Assembly: GCA_016718315.1 (NCBI GenBank)
Contig: JADKDV010000001.1
Coordinates: 310,001-374,000, forward strand
Length of the DNA stretch: 64,000 nucleotides
Source of the DNA: Candidatus Obscuribacter sp.
Lineage (GTDB): Bacteria > Cyanobacteriota > Vampirovibrionia > Obscuribacterales > Obscuribacteraceae
Reading direction: 5' to 3'
The notes under the pieces were generated by a model. It searched no databases. It had not been told where the DNA came from and was given only the letters and a program-made list of their open reading frames with translations. A program made the translations under genes and the position numbers. Positions 27,193-36,220 of this stretch are shown here, in pieces; the stretch's first letter is position 1; every line of letters starts with the position of its first letter.

Positions 27193-28131
27193 TTACTTGA
27201 GTCCTGCCTGAAAATCAGTATTGATTTTTTGATAGGCCCCATCATCGGCTTTGACAGCCAGTTCCATTGAGTGCTTACTGGCAGCTAGAGCGCCTTCTTT
27301 GTCACCCATTTTAGCCAAAATCTGAGCTTTGACATAGACAATATAATAAGCATCGCGCTCTTTTATCGCTGCATCAATCCACTTAAGGGCTTTGGCCAGC
27401 TCTTGATTGTGATTGCTATAAAACTGAGCTGATTGGAAGTATGGTTTTTCTTTGGCATCTGACGCCATTACTTCTTCTATTTGAGCAAAAAGTTTGTCAG
27501 CAAAATCAACTTCAACTTTAACTGGCACGCTTGTCTTAGCCCAGGAGAGTGTCATTACTGCACTGTTTTCGCGCAGGTCATTGAATTCAATTGTAAAACT
27601 CTCCAGGTCACTATCTCGTTTTGTGGGAGTGACCTTAAAGCGCACCAGGTCTGATTTTTCGTCGTATTTATATGAGCCCCATTGTTCAGAGCCTTTGTTG
27701 ATGATTATGGTCCACTCGTCTTTACCCGGTATGGTCATAAGGGCATAGGTGCCAGCGGCGATTTCTTTACCGTTGAGTTTGACTGGTGTGCTAAAAACCA
27801 GCTTGGTGGCTGCGTTGGCACCGGTTCTCCAGACTTTGCCGTATGGCACCACATTGCCATAGACTTCGCGACCTTTGGCGCTGGGGCGCGAATAAGTCAC
27901 TTCGATGTCGGTTAGACCAACTTTTTGTTTGATCGTGCATGCCGGGCTAGCTTGTGGAAACTCGACTTTGGGCGCAGCTGCTTGAGCGGTAGATTGGACC
28001 ATGGTTTGCACCTTTGTTGCTTCAGGAGGGTTAGATGGCGTATTGGCGGCCAGGGCGCTATTGGCAGATACCAGAGCAGCTCCAGCAGCGCAAATAATGG
28101 ATATTTTTTTGGAATTCATTAGTATGTCCAT
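27193..28131 (-). CDS. Exported DUF2911 protein with C-terminal TPR-like region
   Basis: A 312-residue protein with a signal peptide (IICAAGAALVSANSALA, cleavage near residue 28). A DUF2911 domain follows (about 60-215), with hallmark segments VTYSRPSAKGREVYG, YGKVWRTGANAAT and AGTYALMTIPG. The last 90 residues are helical and TPR-like (ALKWIDAAIKERDAYY). DUF2911 proteins are secreted and of unknown function. Two ATGs (28131, 28119) are possible. A promoter is visible about 50 bases upstream, so this is probably the first gene of the bacillithiol-type operon. Confidence 0.88.
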   Translation of the reverse strand: MDILMNSKKISIICAAGAALVSANSALAANTPSNPPEATKVQTMVQSTAQAAAPKVEFPQASPACTIKQKVGLTDIEVTYSRPSAKGREVYGNVVPYGKVWRTGANAATKLVFSTPVKLNGKEIAAGTYALMTIPGKDEWTIIINKGSEQWGSYKYDEKSDLVRFKVTPTKRDSDLESFTIEFNDLRENSAVMTLSWAKTSVPVKVEVDFADKLFAQIEEVMASDAKEKPYFQSAQFYSNHNQELAKALKWIDAAIKERDAYYIVYVKAQILAKMGDKEGALAASKHSMELAVKADDGAYQKINTDFQAGLK

Positions 28132-28182
28132 GACGGAATTAACCAGAGGTACCTCAATAGGGAAAGGTACTTTAACAGGCAG

Positions 28183-28211
28183 ACAATAGACCGGTCGTCT
28201 ACAAAAGTCAA
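28183..28211 (-). promoter_or_regulatory. Sigma-70-type promoter with inverted repeat in spacer
   Basis: On the minus strand TTGACT (28211..28206) is followed after exactly 17 bases by TATTGT (28188..28183). The spacer contains TAGAC-GACCG-GTCTA (28201..28187), an inverted repeat running into the -10 box. The core GACCGGTC resembles TetR-family operators. The expected transcript start is about 45 bases before the DUF2911 ATG. A repressor bound here would block the whole operon. Confidence 0.6.
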
Positions 28212-28287
28212 CCTTTCACCCTTAGAACTGGTTTATGTCTTCACCCACAGTTTAAATGGTTATTTTGGCTGTAGCGCCAGGCAATGC

Positions 28288-29730
28288 TTATTTGACATTG
28301 CCCATTAGTTTTTTGATCCTGGGCACCAGCAAAGTCAAGATTACGGCAGCAATGAGAGTAGCTACGGCCATTTTGCCAAAGAGCATAGTTAGTTGACTGG
28401 CGTCCTCTTTGAAGTCCTTAGACAAAATACCGGCCACAAAATTACCAATAGACGGCGATACAAACCAGGCACCCATGGTCAGACTCTGGAATTTTGATGG
28501 TGCCAACTTTGTCACTGTAGAAAGTCCTATCGGACTCAAGCAAAGCTCACCCATGGTCTCGACCAGATAGACAAATATCAAAAAGAGCGGTGATACTTTG
28601 CCCTGTGCTACCAGTATCGAGGCTGGGATCATAATAGCGATACCAATCGCCAAAAAGAATAGACCAAAGGCAAACTTTGCTGGACTGGTAGGTTGTTTAT
28701 CTCCGAGCTTTAACCAGATATAGCTAAAGACTGGTGCAAGAGCGATGACATAAACTGGCTGCAGAGATTGGAACCAACTTGATGGAAAATTAAAACCAAA
28801 CAAACTGCAGTTGGTAAATTTGTCTGCAAACAAATTGAGCGATGAACCACCCTGTTCAAATATAGACCAGAAGAGCACGTTGAAGAAAAATAGAGCAGCT
28901 ATAGCGCCAAGTTTTTTCCACTCATCAGTGGTCAGTCCACCATGTAAAAAACGATCTGCCTCTTCATCTATCTCTTGTGCATTTTCGCTCGTACCTGATG
29001 ATGTGTCTTGATTGCTACTGTTTGTCTCCCCTGATTTTTTGCTTGGCATACCGACATGCTCAAGCAATTTATAGTGCCACAGTAGATGTGCCAGTCCTAT
29101 GCACATCCCCACGCCGGCACAGACAAAACCAAAATGCCAGCAAGTCTCTGGTGCTATGCCCCATCCTTTGAGGATAACCTTAAAGCCAGGGTCTTGAGCC
29201 AGATAGCCACACACTAATGGGGAGAGCATGGCACCAATATTGATGCCCATATAAAAAAGCGAAAAACCAGAGTCACGTCTGTTATCCCCTGGGGCATAGA
29301 GTTTGCCTACCATGGTTGAAATATTTGGCTTGAGAAAGCCCGTGCCACAGACAATCAAGACGAGCCCTGCATAAAAGGCAAACACCATGGGCAGTGCCAT
29401 GGTAAAGTGTCCCAGGGCAATAATGATGCCACCAATCAAGATTGCTTTGCGTGGTCCCAGCCAGCGGTCGGCTATTAGTCCTCCGGGGATGCTGGCCAGA
29501 TAGACGCTGCCTGTATAGGCGCCATAGATCACTGCCGCTTGCTCAGTGGGCAAACCAAGACCACCCTGTACTACTGTCGCAGTCATAAACAAAATCAAAA
29601 TAGCGCGCATACCGTAGTAGCTAAAGCGCTCCCATAACTCAGTAAAAAAGAGAACATTGAGCCCCTTGGGATGACCCAGCATGCCGCCTGTATAGTGGGG
29701 ATCATTGATCACTGGTTGAGACGCGGTCAT
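28288..29730 (-). CDS. POT/PTR-family oligopeptide transporter
   Basis: A 480-residue proton-coupled peptide transporter of the major facilitator superfamily. The signature ELWERFSYYGMRAIL lies near residue 30. PTR2 segments such as GGLIADRWLGPRKAI and GFLKPNISTMVGKLY follow. A hydrophilic Ser/Asn/Glu-rich loop (about 235-265) sits between the two six-helix bundles. The open frame extends to 29832, but GGAG seven bases before the ATG at 29730 decides the start. It should import di- or tripeptides. It lies upstream of the bacillithiol-type operon on the same strand, but that operon has its own promoter. Confidence 0.94.
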   Translation of the reverse strand: MTASQPVINDPHYTGGMLGHPKGLNVLFFTELWERFSYYGMRAILILFMTATVVQGGLGLPTEQAAVIYGAYTGSVYLASIPGGLIADRWLGPRKAILIGGIIIALGHFTMALPMVFAFYAGLVLIVCGTGFLKPNISTMVGKLYAPGDNRRDSGFSLFYMGINIGAMLSPLVCGYLAQDPGFKVILKGWGIAPETCWHFGFVCAGVGMCIGLAHLLWHYKLLEHVGMPSKKSGETNSSNQDTSSGTSENAQEIDEEADRFLHGGLTTDEWKKLGAIAALFFFNVLFWSIFEQGGSSLNLFADKFTNCSLFGFNFPSSWFQSLQPVYVIALAPVFSYIWLKLGDKQPTSPAKFAFGLFFLAIGIAIMIPASILVAQGKVSPLFLIFVYLVETMGELCLSPIGLSTVTKLAPSKFQSLTMGAWFVSPSIGNFVAGILSKDFKEDASQLTMLFGKMAVATLIAAVILTLLVPRIKKLMGNVK

Positions 29731-29940
29731 TTTATTCTCCGGCACAGGCTTGTTTGAATTTTTTGAACATGACAAGGTCCATTTTGAAGGCATCAGGACC
29801 GGCATTGGTATCGCCATCAAAAGGAAAACCAAATCAGAACAGGCACTCTGAGTCCCCTTGGCATTAACTCAAGTACTCCTAAGTTTTACCAGATTTTAGT
29901 CACTATCTTAGGATTACCGGTTACGCTAAGCCATGTATAA

Positions 29941-31866
29941 ATGCCAAAGTCTAAATTGATGAAAGAAGAGCGGGACAAAATTGACACTGGGCTGGAAGAG
30001 CCCCAGCCTCGCCTGGTGGAGCAATCCTCTGGCGACGATATGTCTGCTGATGGTAGCGACCTTTCTGTCGATAATACGCCTGCAGCAGCGCCTCCAAGCA
30101 CTAAAAGTGCTAAGTCCGGGCCCTCTGTCTCGCCTGATTTGGCCCAAAATCCATTTAATAAGCCCAATCGCGCTTCCATGGCTATTGACTATCCCTATAA
30201 TCCAGCTAAATCGCCCGGTATTCCTGGTCATAATGTCGAGCCCCAGGTGCAGCAAGATGCCGACGAATCAGAGCCGGCTCTAAGCAGTCGTTTGGCCTCT
30301 CATCTCATCGATGCTGGCTTTATTGCCATTGTTTGCACCATTATCTATGTATGTCTTGGCATTACCTGGGACCTGGTCTCTCAAACATCTTTTGACAACG
30401 TCCTGGGTTATCTCTATGGTCTGCCCAAGGATATACAGTCAGGGTTGTTTCCTGTTGATGCCATTTTTGCCAAGCTGCTGGCCGTTTTTATCATCTTCTT
30501 TATAAACGCCGTATTTCCTGGTTGTATTTGCATGCTGGCGTTTTTTGCATTACTGGGCAATCCTGACGTGATATCGCAAAACGATCTTTCGCCAAGGTTT
30601 TATTTGATAGCGCAAATTGTCTTCTTTAGTATTCCAGTTTTTTATCATGCATTTTTTTTGACACTCTATGGTGTTACACCAGGCAAAAAAATATTTGGAC
30701 TCAAAGTACAAAAGCTCTCATTGGGTCATGCTCTATTGAGAGAGAGTCTAAAGTTGTTTTATATAGACTTTGTCCTCTCCTGGTGGTATCCACTCAGAGC
30801 GATTGTCAATCTGGTCCGTCCCAAAACTAGTAAACTAGCTCTTGCTCTGCCTTACGACAGACTGGCTGGCACCAAAATATATGACGGCAGTTCTGTCTCA
30901 CGACACAAAGCTCTTGCCACCATTGTTTGGTCATGCGGATTGACTCTTACTATTGGACTCGTTTATGTCGGACTACTCAAAGAGCCTATCGCTGATGCCA
31001 TGCTCAATAGTCGATTGTCTTATCTTGAGCGCACTGATAAAGACAAATATCTAAACAAGCTCGTCAAAAATCTCAAATACCGTAAACGTAGCTTTTATCA
31101 AAATCAGAGCGAAGCAAATAGATTGCGGCTCCTCACCGAAGATATTACGACCTATGAGCATGCTCTGGCACTGCTCAAAAAATCTGGTGGCACACAAAAA
31201 AGTCTAAGTCCGCTTTATGCCCAGCTAGCAGTCATGTGTGAGGAGCGCAGCCTACACGATCACTTGCCTTCGGAGCAACAGAGAGATCTGGCCAATGCGG
31301 CAGCGTACTTTGAGAGTTATATCAGTCTCAGAGACGCCGAGAGTCGACCTCTCGAAAATGATTGGTTTAAAGCCAACTGGGAGCAGTCTAATGTGCTCTA
31401 CGAACTATCAGAGATCTATCTCAAGCTAGAGCGCTACAAAGATGCCGAGACAATCAGTCGACGGGCTATTGATGAACTGACCAAAGAAGATAAATACAAA
31501 ACCTTGCCCTTTGTCTATTATGTGTTGATCAGATCTTTTGAGCGTCAAAACATGCCCGCTGAGCAGGCTGTAGCTTTGATTGATCTTTGCGCAATTTACA
31601 GAGGGTATTTAGACCAGGCTATAACTGATACCACTGGTAAAAGCGATAGTGTTAAACGCGAAAAAATAATGCCACTGTATACAGATCTCTTTAGCACTGA
31701 GCTGAGACTGGCTGATAGGTTTTATAGCCAAAATAGAGTTGTTGATGCGCAAGAGCATCTGGATAAAGCGCGCAAACTCTATGATCAATATGGTCAAGGT
31801 GAATCCGAAGACGGCAAGGTCTTGAAAGAATTGACCGATAAGATAGTTGCTGGAAAATCCAAGTGA
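29941..31866 (+). CDS. RDD-domain membrane protein with TPR C terminus
   Basis: A 641-residue fusion. Residues 1-115 are polar and probably disordered. An RDD domain follows (about 118-300), with RLASHLIDAGFIA in the first helix and the hallmark LYGVTPGKKIFGLKVQ, with several membrane segments. Another membrane helix is near 325-345, and the C-terminal 290 residues are TPR-like helices (LYELSEIYLKLERYKDAETISRRAI). RDD proteins are often membrane chaperone or transport partners; here a TPR scaffold is added. The ATG at 29941 has no obvious ribosome site; an ATG at 29959 is an alternative. Convergent with terC, only 11 bases between stops. Confidence 0.85.
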   Translation: MPKSKLMKEERDKIDTGLEEPQPRLVEQSSGDDMSADGSDLSVDNTPAAAPPSTKSAKSGPSVSPDLAQNPFNKPNRASMAIDYPYNPAKSPGIPGHNVEPQVQQDADESEPALSSRLASHLIDAGFIAIVCTIIYVCLGITWDLVSQTSFDNVLGYLYGLPKDIQSGLFPVDAIFAKLLAVFIIFFINAVFPGCICMLAFFALLGNPDVISQNDLSPRFYLIAQIVFFSIPVFYHAFFLTLYGVTPGKKIFGLKVQKLSLGHALLRESLKLFYIDFVLSWWYPLRAIVNLVRPKTSKLALALPYDRLAGTKIYDGSSVSRHKALATIVWSCGLTLTIGLVYVGLLKEPIADAMLNSRLSYLERTDKDKYLNKLVKNLKYRKRSFYQNQSEANRLRLLTEDITTYEHALALLKKSGGTQKSLSPLYAQLAVMCEERSLHDHLPSEQQRDLANAAAYFESYISLRDAESRPLENDWFKANWEQSNVLYELSEIYLKLERYKDAETISRRAIDELTKEDKYKTLPFVYYVLIRSFERQNMPAEQAVALIDLCAIYRGYLDQAITDTTGKSDSVKREKIMPLYTDLFSTELRLADRFYSQNRVVDAQEHLDKARKLYDQYGQGESEDGKVLKELTDKIVAGKSK

Positions 31867-31877
31867 CTTTTTTGAAA

Positions 31878-32603
31878 TTAGTGATTTGATTTTACCTTCC
31901 CTTTATGGGAAGCAGCTAAATTTAAAACTTCTACGAATACTGAAAACGCCATAGCACCGTAAATGTAGCCCTTAGCTACGTGGTGACCAAAGCCATCTCC
32001 AATCAGCACAACTCCAATTAGTAGCAGGAAGCTAAGTGCAAGCATTTTTACCGTAGGGTGTTTAGCAATAAAATTACTGACAGAGGTCGCAAATACCATC
32101 ATCGTAATGACTGAGATTACAACAGCAGTGATCATTATCCAGAGCTGATCTACCATGCCTACTGCTGTTATCACCGAATCTAGTGAGAAGACAATATCCA
32201 AGATGAGAATTTGAATGAGCGTACCAACAAATGTTGCATGCTTCTTTGACGCATGCTCGTCATCATCGCCTTCGATACGTTCATGAATCTCCCTGGTAGC
32301 TTTTGCCACTAAGAATAGCCCGCCACCTAACAACAATAGATCGCGACCAGTGAAAGGATGATGGAATAAATCAAAGAGTGGAGTTTTTAAACTCATAACC
32401 CATGAAAGAGAGAACAAAAGAGCGACTCGAGTTAACATAGCCAACGCTAAACCAAGTAATCTCGCATTGCGACGTTGATGTTCAGGCAATCTCGAAGCCA
32501 GAATAGAGATAAAAATGATATTGTCGATGCCGAGTACGATTTCCATGGCAGTCAGAGATGCAAGCGCTGCTGCAATCTCAGTATCAATTACAAATAGATC
32601 CAT
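31878..32603 (-). CDS. TerC-family membrane protein
   Basis: A 241-residue integral membrane protein with about seven helices. TerC motifs are visible: MEIVLGIDNIIFISIL in the first helix pair and LDIVFSLDSVITAVGM in the middle, each with the conserved acidic residues. A His/Asp/Glu-rich cytoplasmic loop (GDDDEHASKKH) lies between. Family members export manganese or calcium during protein secretion, or act in tellurite resistance; for a lone chromosomal copy metal export is likelier. I looked for a yybP-ykoY manganese riboswitch upstream and did not see one. Confidence 0.92.
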   Translation of the reverse strand: MDLFVIDTEIAAALASLTAMEIVLGIDNIIFISILASRLPEHQRRNARLLGLALAMLTRVALLFSLSWVMSLKTPLFDLFHHPFTGRDLLLLGGGLFLVAKATREIHERIEGDDDEHASKKHATFVGTLIQILILDIVFSLDSVITAVGMVDQLWIMITAVVISVITMMVFATSVSNFIAKHPTVKMLALSFLLLIGVVLIGDGFGHHVAKGYIYGAMAFSVFVEVLNLAASHKGKVKSNH

Positions 32604-33429
32604 TGTCTTTTAGATTTTTCCTGCGCAATCGAACCATTGCATGTTTGGGAGAGCTTATGATTTCACATATATTGATTCTTTTGAATCTGTCTATTGTTCT
32701 GTGAACTCTTTGCTATCAGATTGATTTCTTTTACTGGCGGCAAAACACAAAATCTTTGCTTTATTAACCATATTCAAACAACTCCCTGGGTTTTTGAACA
32801 GTCTAGCTGCTTATTTTTGATCTCGATAGTAGTCATGAGGCGAAAGGTACAAAAATTACCCTTAGTACAAACATCAGTTACAGCAAGGCTTTGGCGATGT
32901 GATTAAAGGGCGCTAAGAATGATCGATCGCATATGCAATCGGCGCAAGGCTAATTGCATGGGGTTTAAAAGTGGCTTTCTGTGCGGTTTTCTAGTCGCGC
33001 GCATAGTAGATGGCTTGAAACACTGAGCTACAGCCATTCCGCAAAAATTTATCTTGGCTCATCTGCGAAGGCTGATAGTGGGCGTTTTCAGGAGGTCGAC
33101 TGCACTTGAGTTTCGCGTTGTGTATATAACAAATCTATCTAAAGTGCTCTCACCGTGACGTATTGCAAAGTTGGTGAGACGGGGCTTATGATGTTTGACA
33201 TAGAAACGCAATCAAATCCAACGACATCCGCAAACGGGATTCCACTTCCTGCCATCGGTTGTCCAAGGTCCCTTTCAAGAGAGCACCAACGATCTTGACG
33301 GAGTTCTGCACCCTGCATTATTTGCATTGTGTTTCTCACCATAAAACCAAACAAAACCCCAATGTCGCACAAACCGACGTCTTTATGGCGCCGGCGAGAT
33401 GCCACTGTCTACGATACCAGGAGGTCATC
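32604..33429. other. Long gene-poor region with inverted repeats
   Basis: About 825 bases with no credible gene, between terC (leaving leftwards) and a small TPR gene (leaving rightwards). Three inverted repeats are visible: ATGCAAT/ATTGCAT (32933-32939, 32953-32959), ATGGCT/AGCCAT (33010-33015, 33032-33037) and TCTCACC/GGTGAGA (33148-33154, 33173-33179). A stray AGGAGG near 33090 leads only to a seven-codon frame. It may hold a long leader or a non-coding RNA, but it matches no RNA family I recognise (not RNase P, tmRNA or SRP). Confidence 0.4.
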
Positions 33430-33768
33430 ATGAGAAACCCCGCCGATGTTATGGAAAGAGCCGAACTCCATGAAGAGAGAGGTAACTACGTAGAGGCGGA
33501 AAGATTGTACAAAAAAGCACTCACACTCAAAGCCAGAGAAGTGGGCGACCAGTCGTATGATCTTGTACCGTATCTCTACAATCTTGGCATGACACAGTAC
33601 GCTAACGACCGCTTCGATGATGCTCTGCTTTCTTTTAGCCGTGTACTCAACATGATGACTGCACAAGAAGATGAGATCAACAAAGAAGTAAAAGAACTGA
33701 GAAATCTAATAGCTGAAGTGCAAAACGAAGCTGAACAAGACTCAGTGCCAATGGCAGCTAACGCCTAA
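33430..33768 (+). CDS. Small TPR protein, 112 aa
   Basis: A 112-residue protein. AGGAGG five bases before the ATG at 33430 decides the start against a longer frame from 33259. It contains two to three tetratricopeptide motifs: AELHEERGNYVEAERLYKKA, then YLYNLGMTQYANDRFDDALLSFSRV, then a helical acidic tail. No signal peptide, so it is cytoplasmic and probably an adaptor. The very strong ribosome site, the long upstream region and the terminator 64 bases downstream suggest an independently expressed single-gene unit. Confidence 0.85.
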   Translation: MRNPADVMERAELHEERGNYVEAERLYKKALTLKAREVGDQSYDLVPYLYNLGMTQYANDRFDDALLSFSRVLNMMTAQEDEINKEVKELRNLIAEVQNEAEQDSVPMAANA

Positions 33769-33831
33769 CATCAAGCTGAAGCCCACACGGGCTGCCTGAA
33801 ATCAATTTTGTAATATTCTTGATGTGACGAG

Positions 33832-33871
33832 AAAAAGGCAAAACGCGGAGTAATCCAAGTTTTGCCTTTTT
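33832..33871 (+). terminator. Rho-independent terminator
   Basis: AAAAAGGCAAAAC (33832-33844) pairs over 13 bases with GTTTTGCCTTTTT (33859-33871), ending in a T run. It closes the small TPR gene and overlaps the artificial early start at 33862 of the next frame, which argues for the later start of that gene. Confidence 0.88.
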
Positions 33872-33927
33872 GCTTTATGCTGTATGCAGTCTTGCTCAAA
33901 GAGCGAGGCATGTTTCAGGTAAAGTAT

Positions 33928-34629
33928 ATGTCCCATGATGCTAACGGTGATAACGCAATAGACCCGCACAAGCGTCACGCCTGGGGCGTACCGTCTAAGA
34001 CTGAGCCCCGGTGGCCAGCATCACTAGCCATTGTTGCGGCGATGGCGATTTATATGACGCTGTCTCGTCACTTTACGCTTGGACCAGTTTGGCTTTTACC
34101 CTTAATGGAAGCCTGCATTCTTGTCCCGATATCAATCCATGCTCCCCACCGCAAAGCCGGTGAGGGACCAGTTTTGCGCATACTGGCAATAATCATGATT
34201 GCTATAGTCAATATTGCTAACGTTGGAGTTTTGGCGATACTCGTCTACACACTCGTCTGGCAAAATGAGATTGTCAATGCACCGCTATTGCTTTACTCAG
34301 CAATTGGTATATGGCTGACCAATGTTATTGTTTTTTCGCTCTGGTTTTGGGAGTTGGATCGCGGCGGACCAGATCAGCGCACACACAAAGATCACAGAGC
34401 GCCTGATTTTTTGTTTGCTCAAATGGCAACACCAGAGGCTGCACCTAAAGGCTGGACACCAAAGTTTGTTGATTATCTCTATCTATCATTTACTAACGCC
34501 ACGGCATTTAGTCCTACTGATGTGTTGCCTCTCACCGGTAGAGCTAAGATGCTTATGCTCTGTCAGTCGGTGATTGCTCTGATCACAATTACATTGGTTG
34601 CTGCGCGTGCAGTTAATATTATTCAGTAA
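33928..34629 (+). CDS. Integral membrane protein, possible two-TM ion-channel fold
   Basis: A 233-residue protein from the ATG at 33928 (an ATG at 33910 is possible). Hydrophobic helices are at SLAIVAAMAIYMTL, VWLLPLMEACILVPI, ILAIIMIAIVNIANVGVLAIL and LYSAIGIWLTNVIVFSLWFWEL. The C-terminal part VDYLYLSFTNATAFSPTDVLPL, then a last helix, resembles the pore-and-helix arrangement of potassium-channel-like DUF1345-type proteins. No selectivity filter TVGYG is present, so ion selectivity is open. It follows a strong terminator and is therefore likely transcribed on its own. Confidence 0.75.
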   Translation: MSHDANGDNAIDPHKRHAWGVPSKTEPRWPASLAIVAAMAIYMTLSRHFTLGPVWLLPLMEACILVPISIHAPHRKAGEGPVLRILAIIMIAIVNIANVGVLAILVYTLVWQNEIVNAPLLLYSAIGIWLTNVIVFSLWFWELDRGGPDQRTHKDHRAPDFLFAQMATPEAAPKGWTPKFVDYLYLSFTNATAFSPTDVLPLTGRAKMLMLCQSVIALITITLVAARAVNIIQ

Positions 34630-34635
34630 GGAGTA

Positions 34636-35250
34636 CTAAGGCACAATGCCTTTTTCGAATGATGCAATTTGCTCTTTGTCAGCTAAATCTAGCTCAAACT
34701 CTGACCAGAGGCATTTGTCGAGCTGGTCTTTTTCCACCGGAGTTGTCAGCACAGCGGCTTTGACTGTGCCACTCATTGAGGCAGCAAATTCATAGGTGAT
34801 TTGTGCACCTTCTTCGTTAGTAAAACCTTCTCCCTGACAGTAAACTATGCCTGGGATTTCTCTTTTGACGCGCGTCCAGACTGTGTCAAACAATTCCCAA
34901 CCAAGCTCGCTATCAAGAGCGCTAAGTGGTTTAAAGTTGTATATCACTCGAATCTTTTTGAGATATAGGCAGAGCCAGCGCACAGCTGATTCTGGTTTTA
35001 TTGGCTGAGGATTGTCGAGCAAACCACGCACAGTTTCTTCAATTGCTTCATCAAATCCGGGCGTACCAAAGACAAGCTTATGCACGTCAACAACCGCTTC
35101 ACCGTTGTCGAGATAGAGTGTCAGCTCATTCCAGTCGCCAGGCTCGGTTTCGTGATCAGATTCTATTTCTCCATCGATTCTGCTCTCTTGCATCCAGTTA
35201 GCAATATCGTCGATGGATATGATTTTGTTGCGGGTACCAAAGTATTTCAT
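34636..35250 (-). CDS. Hypothetical protein, 204 aa
   Basis: A soluble acidic protein of unknown family. It begins MKYFGTRNKIISIDD and alternates short strands and helices (WNELTLYLDNGEAVVDVHKLV; AVRWLCLYLKKIRVIYNF; ELFDTVWTRVKREIPGIVYCQ). No signal peptide, membrane segment or catalytic motif is obvious. Its ATG lies 9 bases after the stop of the M28 peptidase gene on the same strand, so the two are probably co-transcribed. It is convergent with the membrane protein gene, with 6 bases between stops. Confidence 0.65.
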   Translation of the reverse strand: MKYFGTRNKIISIDDIANWMQESRIDGEIESDHETEPGDWNELTLYLDNGEAVVDVHKLVFGTPGFDEAIEETVRGLLDNPQPIKPESAVRWLCLYLKKIRVIYNFKPLSALDSELGWELFDTVWTRVKREIPGIVYCQGEGFTNEEGAQITYEFAASMSGTVKAAVLTTPVEKDQLDKCLWSEFELDLADKEQIASFEKGIVP

Positions 35251-35259
35251 TGCTGGTAA

Positions 35260-36147
35260 TTATACTTTAGCTTTTTGCGCCATGGCAGCAATTGTCGCAG
35301 TAAGCCCGAGTACAGCCTCTTTGTAGACCTTCATGTTGATTTTGTCGGGGGTGTCTTGAGCGTGATGGTAAAAGGGATATCTAAATGGAGCAGTATCAGT
35401 AATCATCATCGCCGGATAGTCTTGCTGCCAAAAACTGCGATGGTCTGATAATGACACTCCTTGCACGTCTTCGTCGAGAGCCATGCCCATGGCTGGCACT
35501 GAGCTAAACATTTTAAATAGCTCAATAGTTTGGTTGAGCACTGGCTCGGATTTTTTATTGGCGACAAAGGCAAGAAAATTACCTACATCTGGTAAGTCTG
35601 CGCCACTTAGCTCAGAGGGATATTTTTGACTGCCAGCACCAGCCGTAAAATAGCCCATGGTCTCAAGCGACATCATGGCAAACACTTTTGTCTCTTGCGC
35701 TTTTAACTGCTTGGCATAAACCTGACTGCCCATGCCATCTGTGGCAAAAAATCTTGCTTCTTCGTTGGCAAAAGCGACAAATCTAATTGTACGCTCCGGT
35801 TTATATGCTGATAGATCGCTTGCTATAGCCAGGATAGCTGCCACTCCCGTGCCGTTATCATTGGCACCTGGTGTGCCGTCTTCGCTGTCATAGTGCGCAC
35901 CGACTACTATGTTTTCTGCTGCCAGACCATGCCCTGGTATGACTGCCTCTATGTTTGCAAACTTTTGACCACTGTATTCAAATTCATGGACAGTGACTGT
36001 CAGTTTTGTTTTTTCAAATTCACTGACAATGTATTCTTTTGCCCGCGTCAGTGCCTCCGGCTTTTTGCTGTGACGTTCTCCAATAGCCAGCGATAGCGTG
36101 CGTATGTGCTTGTCTAATAATGACTGTAAGCTGAGATTGCCAGACAT
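35260..36147 (-). CDS. M28-family zinc peptidase
   Basis: A 295-residue aminopeptidase-type enzyme. Zinc motifs in order are GAHYDSEDGTPGANDNGTG (His and bridging Asp), FANEEARFF (catalytic Glu-Glu), METMGYF and YHHAQDTPDKIN (C-terminal His). The frame extends to a TTG at 36162, but the ATG at 36147 with GGTGG upstream is preferred. No signal peptide is visible, which is unusual for M28 exopeptidases, so it may be cytoplasmic or exported otherwise. It likely releases N-terminal amino acids. It starts the pair with the 204-residue unknown protein. Confidence 0.9.
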   Translation of the reverse strand: MSGNLSLQSLLDKHIRTLSLAIGERHSKKPEALTRAKEYIVSEFEKTKLTVTVHEFEYSGQKFANIEAVIPGHGLAAENIVVGAHYDSEDGTPGANDNGTGVAAILAIASDLSAYKPERTIRFVAFANEEARFFATDGMGSQVYAKQLKAQETKVFAMMSLETMGYFTAGAGSQKYPSELSGADLPDVGNFLAFVANKKSEPVLNQTIELFKMFSSVPAMGMALDEDVQGVSLSDHRSFWQQDYPAMMITDTAPFRYPFYHHAQDTPDKINMKVYKEAVLGLTATIAAMAQKAKV

Positions 36148-36220
36148 ATTCCACCAGGTCAAAGAGCCATTTTAATACCGGTTAGGCATTTTGCAATGGC
36201 TTGTTGAGTTGTGTGGCTTT

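Noticed and set aside
32620..32645. TTCGATT word on the minus strand resembling a tRNA T-loop
   Set aside because: No acceptor stem, anticodon arm or CCA-proximal pairing is present around it; upstream sequence of terC only.
33259..33429. Extended start of the small TPR gene
   Set aside because: AGGAGG before the ATG at 33430 and lack of TPR character upstream favour the shorter protein.
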